Below, in pieces: positions 23,215-27,685 of a DNA stretch of 27,685 bases. The position numbers and the translations under genes were made by a program. Origin of the DNA: DAIMZI01 sp036734025. GTDB taxonomy: Bacteria > Pseudomonadota > Alphaproteobacteria > Rhizobiales > Rhodomicrobiaceae. Below the pieces are notes generated by a model that saw nothing but the letters and a program-made list of their open reading frames with translations, did no database searches and had not been told where the DNA came from. How positions within the stretch are numbered: the stretch's first letter is position 1; the number at the start of each line of letters is the position of its first letter. The stretch spans positions 1 to 27,685 of the forward strand of contig DAIMZI010000024.1 of the NCBI GenBank assembly GCA_036734025.1, given 5' to 3'.

Positions 23215-23553
23215 ATGAATGTGCTCGTGTGCAAAGGCGTCTTCTGCGCGGCCCTGATCGCGGCAGCAGGGTTTTCATTGCCGGCCTCGGCCACCTCGGG
23301 CCCGGGCTGTTTCCGGGTGGTGGGGGTCGAGAGTTGGGATGTGCTGAACCTGCGGCGCTTACCCTCGGCAAACTCGGCCATAGTCGCGCGCATCCCGCCA
23401 GCCAATCACGGCATAATCGCACTGGAAGGCCGCTGTCTTCCGCTTGACCGACCGCCGGGCAGCCGCTGGTGCCAGGTTGCCTATTATGACGGTGATTTCA
23501 CCGCGCATGGCTTTCTGAAACGCCGTTATCTGGCCGAGTCGGATTGCCCATGA
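23215..23553 (+). CDS. Secreted SH3-like domain protein, unknown
   Basis: A 112-residue protein with a signal peptide (residues 1-26, ending PASAT) and one bacterial SH3-like domain: the VLNLRRLPSANSAIVARIPP pattern is the classical start, and RWCQVAYYDGDFTAHGFLKRRYL the end. Four cysteines lie in the mature part, possibly two disulfides. SH3b domains of this kind often bind peptidoglycan or other envelope parts. The ATG at 23215 has AAGGG upstream; an in-frame ATG at 23182 has no support. It follows the methionine operon by 108 bases and may be separately transcribed. Confidence 0.72.
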   Translation: MNVLVCKGVFCAALIAAAGFSLPASATSGPGCFRVVGVESWDVLNLRRLPSANSAIVARIPPANHGIIALEGRCLPLDRPPGSRWCQVAYYDGDFTAHGFLKRRYLAESDCP

Positions 23554-23608
23554 GCGCGGGAGAAGCCGCCCGTTCACCCGTGCCCGACATGTCGCCCATT
23601 CGCCGCCT

Positions 23609-24214
23609 TCACTCGGTTGCGAGGGTGCATGATGCATCGCAGGCCACTTCCTCGCGCAGCTTGATAGCGCCGGTGAAGATGTTAACCTGCTCCTTGTAGC
23701 AGACATTGCCTTCGGTCACGACCCGGATCAGCAGGCCGCTATCGACCCCGCCTTCAGCCCATTCCTGGCACTGTACCGAGAAAGCGCGGGTCTGCGAGGT
23801 CGGTCCGGTCTGCGGTGCGCCCTGAGCAAGCGCGGCGCTGAACAGGCTCATGGTCGCGGTTGACTGAAACCCTTCAGCGGGCATCCACACCGAACGGCCA
23901 TCAACCCCCGGCGGGAAGGCCGTCACCAGAACATCGCCGCTCTCACAGGCTTGAATGCGCACGACAATCTGCTGCTCGGTCTGGATTTCCTGGCCCGGCT
24001 TGGTCGCGCACATGAGGTTCTTTTCCCACAGTTCGCGCTGCTGGACAGCGAACGGCACTTCGCCCCAACTGATGCCAAGCACCCAGGCGCGGTAGAGATC
24101 GATGGCGGTCGGGATTGCGCCGACGATCGCTAGCACCATGGTGAATATGGCGCTCACCCGCCAGACGCGGCCGCCAGAACTCTGGCTTTGCTGTTGCTGC
24201 TGCCCCATGACCAT
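23609..24214 (-). CDS. Membrane-anchored Cys-rich protein, unknown
   Basis: I do not recognise it. The 201-residue protein starts with a Gln-rich stretch (residues 5-11), then one membrane segment (about 18-40) and a domain of some 160 residues on the far side that has six cysteines. The cysteines suggest up to three disulfides in the periplasm, but topology is inferred only from the hydrophobic segment and basic residue before it. The ATG at 24214 is preceded by an AGGGGG site; MGQQ two codons later is an alternative. It lies 148 bases after the polA stop on the same strand. Confidence 0.65.
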   Translation of the reverse strand: MVMGQQQQQSQSSGGRVWRVSAIFTMVLAIVGAIPTAIDLYRAWVLGISWGEVPFAVQQRELWEKNLMCATKPGQEIQTEQQIVVRIQACESGDVLVTAFPPGVDGRSVWMPAEGFQSTATMSLFSAALAQGAPQTGPTSQTRAFSVQCQEWAEGGVDSGLLIRVVTEGNVCYKEQVNIFTGAIKLREEVACDASCTLATE

Positions 24215-24362
24215 ATGAAATTCCCCCTCTGGCGGCGCCGCTGCGGGGCGCACCGCTTGAAACGCGGGCCGGCGAAACCGCCTCGCCAAGGGCCCCACAG
24301 GCGTTTTACACGCTGCCGGCGCGCATTCAAACCCCATTCATTGCGCGGAGAGGGCAAATGGC

Positions 24363-27356
24363 CTAATGGGCGTCGTCCCAATTGTCGGCCGCGCGCGCAT
24401 CGACCTTAAGGGGCACGCTCAACGCCAGAGCGGGCTCGCAGGCGCGTTCCATGATGCGGGTGGCTGTGGCGATGGTCGCGTCAACTTCGGCCTCGCGCGC
24501 CTCGAAAACGAGTTCATCATGGACCTGGAGCAGCATGCGGGCCTTCAGTCCGGCATCATCAAGTGCGCCCGGCATGCGGATCATGGCGCGGCGCAATATT
24601 TCGGCGGCCGAGCCCTGTATCGGTGCATTGATGGCGGCGCGCTCGAAATTGCCGCGGGTCGCCGCGCCGGCGGTCTCCAGCTCGGGGAAGTGGATCCTGC
24701 GCCCGAAGATCGTGGAGACGAACCCGTCCTCGCGTGCGGCGCGCTTGGTGGTGTCCATATAGTCGCGAATACCCGGGAAACGCTCGAAATATCTGGCAAT
24801 GTAATCGCCGGCTTCGGATCGCGCTATGCCCAGTTGTCGGGCCAGCCCGAACGCGGAAATACCGTATATGATGCCGAAATTGATGGCCTTGGCGCGGCCG
24901 CGCACCTCCGGCGGCATGTCCTTGATTGGCACGCCGAAGACTTCTGAGGCCGTCATTGCGTGAATGTCCAGCCCGTCGGCGAAAGCCTGCTTCAAGGCGG
25001 CGATATCAGCGATATGCGCCAGCACCCGCAATTCGATCTGGCTGTAGTCCGCCGAGATGAGCTTGAACCCGTCGTGCGCGATGAAGGCGGAGCGGATCTG
25101 CCGGCCCTCGCGGGTGCGGATCGGGATGTTCTGCAGGTTGGGATCGCTGGAGGCCAGCCGCCCAGTGCGCACGAAGCCGAGCGAATAGCTGGTGTGGATG
25201 CGCCCGGTGTCGGGATTGATGAATTCGGGCAGCGTGTCGGTATAGGTGTTCTTGAGCTTGGAAAGCTGGCGCCATTCCAGCAGCTTGACCGGCAGCGTAC
25301 GGCGCTCCTCGCTCAGCGACTCGTCGCCGACCAGGTCTTCGAGAACCTGCGCGCCGGTGCTCCATGCGCCCGTCTTGGTCTTCTGCCCGCCGGGATAGCC
25401 GAGCTTGCCGAACAGCACATCGGCAAGCTGTTTCGTCGAGCCGACATTGAACGGCTCGCCGGCAAGCTCATGGATCTCGGCTTCCAGCGCGCCCAGCTTC
25501 TGGGCGAAACTGCCCGACAGCCGCGAGAGCATGCTCCTGTCGACCTTGATGCCATGATGCTCCATCTGGCCGAGCACGCCGACCATGGGCCGCTCAAGGC
25601 TTTCGTAAACCGTGCACAGGCTTTCCGCTGCCAGCCGGGGCTTCAGCATCAGCCACAGCCGCAAGGTGATGTCTGCGTCTTCCGCGGCATAGGCCGTCGC
25701 CTTGTCGATGGGCACCAGATCGAACGTGACCTGGGCGCGGCCGGAGCCCGCCACATCCTTGTAGGCGATCGTTGTGTGGCCCAGATGGCGGCGGGAAAGC
25801 TCGTCCATGCCGTGCCCGCCCCGACCGATGTCGAGCGCATAGGAAATCAGCATCGTATCGTCGATGGCACGCAACTCGATCCCTAGCCGGCGCATCACCA
25901 ACCAGTCATATTTCAGGTTCTGGCCGATCTTCAGCACGGACTCGTCTTCCAGCGCTGGCTTGAGCAGAGCAAGCGCATCGGCCATGGGGATCTGCTCCAG
26001 CTCCCCGCCACCGTCCAGATCAAGCCCCTCGCCGCGCCGGTGAGCGAGCGGCACATAACATGCGCGTCCGGGCTCCAGCGCGATCGACACACCGACCAGT
26101 TCCGCGCGCATCGCATCAAGCGAGGTGGTCTCGGTATCGAATGCCATGAGGCCGCGCTCGCGGGCTTCATCCAGCCATTCACCCAGCCGACTGGCGCTGG
26201 TCACGGTTTCGTAGGCTTCGCGGTCGATCTTGATCTGGCGGATAGCAGCAGCGCGCTGTGCCGCCAGATACGCCGGGCCGGGCATGTCGGGGGCCGGCGC
26301 ATCGGCTTGTGCCGGCTCGGCAATTGCTGAAAGTTCCGGGTTCGCGGCGATGGCGTCCATGTCGATATCGAAAGCTTCGGCCACACGCTTGGTGAAGGTG
26401 GTGAATTCCATCGCCTTGCAGAAGGCGATCAGCCGCCTTGCATCGATGTCGGGCAGGGTGAGCACCTCAAGCGGATACTCGACCGGCACGGCGCGATCGA
26501 GCTCGACCAGCTTGCGCGACATGCGCGCCTGCTCGGCGAAAGCGATAAGATTTTCGCGGCGCTTGTTCTGGGTGATCTCGCCAGCCCGCTCCAGCAGCGT
26601 TTCGACATCGCCGAACTGGGCGATCAGTTGCGCCGCCGTCTTGATTCCGATGCCGGGAACGCCGGGCACATTGTCGGTGACGTCGCCGGCCAGCGCCTGA
26701 ACCTCGACGACCTTGTCCGGCCCGACGCCGAACTTGGCCACCACTTCATCGGGGCCGATCAGCCGCTCCTTGCCGGGCATCGGATCGTACATTTCGACAT
26801 CCGGTCCGACGATCTGCATCAGGTCCTTGTCGCCCGAGACGATGACGACACGCGCCCCGGCCGCCGTGGCCTGGCGGGCATAAGTGGCAATGATATCATC
26901 GGCTTCGTATCCGGCCTGCTCGATCGGCGTCAGCCCGAAGGCGCGCACCGCATCGCGTATCAGGGGAAATTGCGGCACCAGTTCTTCGGGCGGCTCGTCG
27001 CGGTTGGCCTTGTAGCCGTCATAGATCTCGTTGCGGAACGTGTCGCCGGAATAGTCGAAGATCACGCCCACATGGCTCGGCGGCCCGCCATCCAGCCCCT
27101 CGCGGAGCATCTTCCACAACATGTTGCAAAACGTCATGACGGCGCCGGTTGGGGTGCCGTCGGAGCGGGTGAAGCTGCTGCCGCGCGCCTGGGAAGCCTT
27201 GAACATGGCGAAATAGGCCCGGAAGATGTAGGCCGAGCCGTCAACGAGATAGACCCGGTCGCCCTTGCCGGGCGCCGCGGCGGCAGCCGGTCTGGCGGCG
27301 GTCTCGTCCTTGGACGCGCGGGCTTTGTCGGGCCGCTTGGTGGAGTGCTTGGACAT
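24363..27356 (-). CDS. polA: DNA polymerase I
   Basis: Removes RNA primers and fills gaps in replication and repair. The 997-residue protein has a 5'-3' nuclease domain (residues 30-320, with VYLVDGSAYIFRAY, FDYSGDTFR and the VPGIGIKTAAQL helix-hairpin-helix), a proofreading domain with an intact DTET at about 406, and the polymerase domain with SADYSQIELR (about 767), RGRAKAINFGIIYG and QVHDELVFEA (about 942). All three activities should be present. A Lys/Ala-rich leader of about 30 residues precedes the conserved start. I choose the ATG at 27356; an in-frame TTG 36 bases earlier would add 12 residues. Confidence 0.97.
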   Translation of the reverse strand: MSKHSTKRPDKARASKDETAARPAAAAAPGKGDRVYLVDGSAYIFRAYFAMFKASQARGSSFTRSDGTPTGAVMTFCNMLWKMLREGLDGGPPSHVGVIFDYSGDTFRNEIYDGYKANRDEPPEELVPQFPLIRDAVRAFGLTPIEQAGYEADDIIATYARQATAAGARVVIVSGDKDLMQIVGPDVEMYDPMPGKERLIGPDEVVAKFGVGPDKVVEVQALAGDVTDNVPGVPGIGIKTAAQLIAQFGDVETLLERAGEITQNKRRENLIAFAEQARMSRKLVELDRAVPVEYPLEVLTLPDIDARRLIAFCKAMEFTTFTKRVAEAFDIDMDAIAANPELSAIAEPAQADAPAPDMPGPAYLAAQRAAAIRQIKIDREAYETVTSASRLGEWLDEARERGLMAFDTETTSLDAMRAELVGVSIALEPGRACYVPLAHRRGEGLDLDGGGELEQIPMADALALLKPALEDESVLKIGQNLKYDWLVMRRLGIELRAIDDTMLISYALDIGRGGHGMDELSRRHLGHTTIAYKDVAGSGRAQVTFDLVPIDKATAYAAEDADITLRLWLMLKPRLAAESLCTVYESLERPMVGVLGQMEHHGIKVDRSMLSRLSGSFAQKLGALEAEIHELAGEPFNVGSTKQLADVLFGKLGYPGGQKTKTGAWSTGAQVLEDLVGDESLSEERRTLPVKLLEWRQLSKLKNTYTDTLPEFINPDTGRIHTSYSLGFVRTGRLASSDPNLQNIPIRTREGRQIRSAFIAHDGFKLISADYSQIELRVLAHIADIAALKQAFADGLDIHAMTASEVFGVPIKDMPPEVRGRAKAINFGIIYGISAFGLARQLGIARSEAGDYIARYFERFPGIRDYMDTTKRAAREDGFVSTIFGRRIHFPELETAGAATRGNFERAAINAPIQGSAAEILRRAMIRMPGALDDAGLKARMLLQVHDELVFEAREAEVDATIATATRIMERACEPALALSVPLKVDARAADNWDDAH

Positions 27357-27431
27357 GCTCGCGACTATATGACCTTGGCCCGGCTGGGGCAAAGCGCTAA
27401 AGCGGATCGGATAACAGGATGCGCATGACGC

Positions 27432-27497
27432 GGCGGCAGATCACTTGGCGGCAGATCATTTGGCGGCAGATCATTTGGCGGCAGATCATTTGGCGGC
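27432..27497. repeat. 15-bp tandem repeat, four copies
   Basis: GGCGGCAGATCATTT is repeated at 27432, 27447, 27462 and 27477; the first copy has one change (C for T at the 13th base). A partial fifth copy (GGCGGC) follows. It lies upstream of polA, between it and the tRNA-like sequence. The repeat length is a multiple of three, which creates an open minus-strand frame with QMICR repeats that I do not believe is a gene. Confidence 0.95.
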
Positions 27498-27569
27498 GGT
27501 CTCGTGGGGGCATGCCGGCTCGGATCAATTGCACCGCGGCGAAGCTTGGGCTAGTCTCACGCCAGGCAG

Positions 27570-27646
<77 letters not shown>

Positions 27647-27685
27647 AGAAAGAAGTGAATAAACAACGGTTTGAGCGAATGTCGG

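Noticed and set aside
27432..27497. CRISPR array
   Set aside because: The repeats are directly adjacent with no spacers and are only 15 bases long.

Overview
The window is a 27.7 kb piece of a GC-rich alphaproteobacterial chromosome, almost entirely housekeeping genes. Pointers to Alphaproteobacteria are the aroA-cmk-rpsA-sppA-ihfB-lapA-trpF-trpB gene order, a TIGR02300-type zinc-ribbon/acidic protein, a ProXp-ala editing enzyme, a CnoX-type thioredoxin-TPR protein with an intact WCGPC motif, a ribosomal protein S16 with a long Ala/Glu/Lys tail, and an ArsR-methyltransferase gene fused into a metF-metH operon. The order within the class cannot be fixed from this sequence alone.

Layout. 1-7826 (minus strand) is a long operon: aroA, cmk, rpsA, sppA, ihfB, lapA, trpF, trpB, joining the shikimate and tryptophan pathways to nucleotide kinase, ribosomal and nucleoid proteins. 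trpA would be expected just beyond the left edge. 7827-8043 is a divergent promoter region with two TTGACA boxes around an inverted repeat. 8044-12048 (plus) holds the TIGR02300 gene, tRNA-Ala(GGC), ffh, a small secreted poly-aspartate protein, rpsP and rimM. This is the start of the usual ffh-rpsP-rimM-trmD-rplS cluster, but trmD and rplS do not follow. 12093-13954 (minus) is glnK-amtB, with an intrinsic terminator at its end and a sigma-54-like promoter upstream. Then come tesB (minus) and a divergent UbiH-type FAD monooxygenase (plus) ending in a strong hairpin.

16704-19887 (minus) contains a secreted Arg/Tyr/Cys-rich protein and a row of protein-quality genes (ProXp-ala, CnoX, LON-domain protein, Trm112-like protein). 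20106-23106 (plus) is a tightly coupled operon: ArsR-methyltransferase regulator, metF and the homocysteine module of methionine synthase, each gene overlapping the next by GTGA. The cobalamin/folate half of MetH is not next to it. A secreted SH3-like protein, an unknown membrane-anchored Cys-rich protein and polA (minus) follow. The right edge has a 15-bp tandem repeat and a tRNA-Arg(CCG) gene whose 5' half is canonical and whose 3' half is not.

I found no CRISPR array, insertion sequence, prophage or obvious defence system. The points most worth a second look are the damaged tRNA-Arg, the poly-Asp secreted protein encoded by a GAY-repeat tract, the ArsR-methyltransferase gene with its own palindromic operator candidate, the stand-alone MetH homocysteine module, and the 20-bp perfect palindrome before rpsP.
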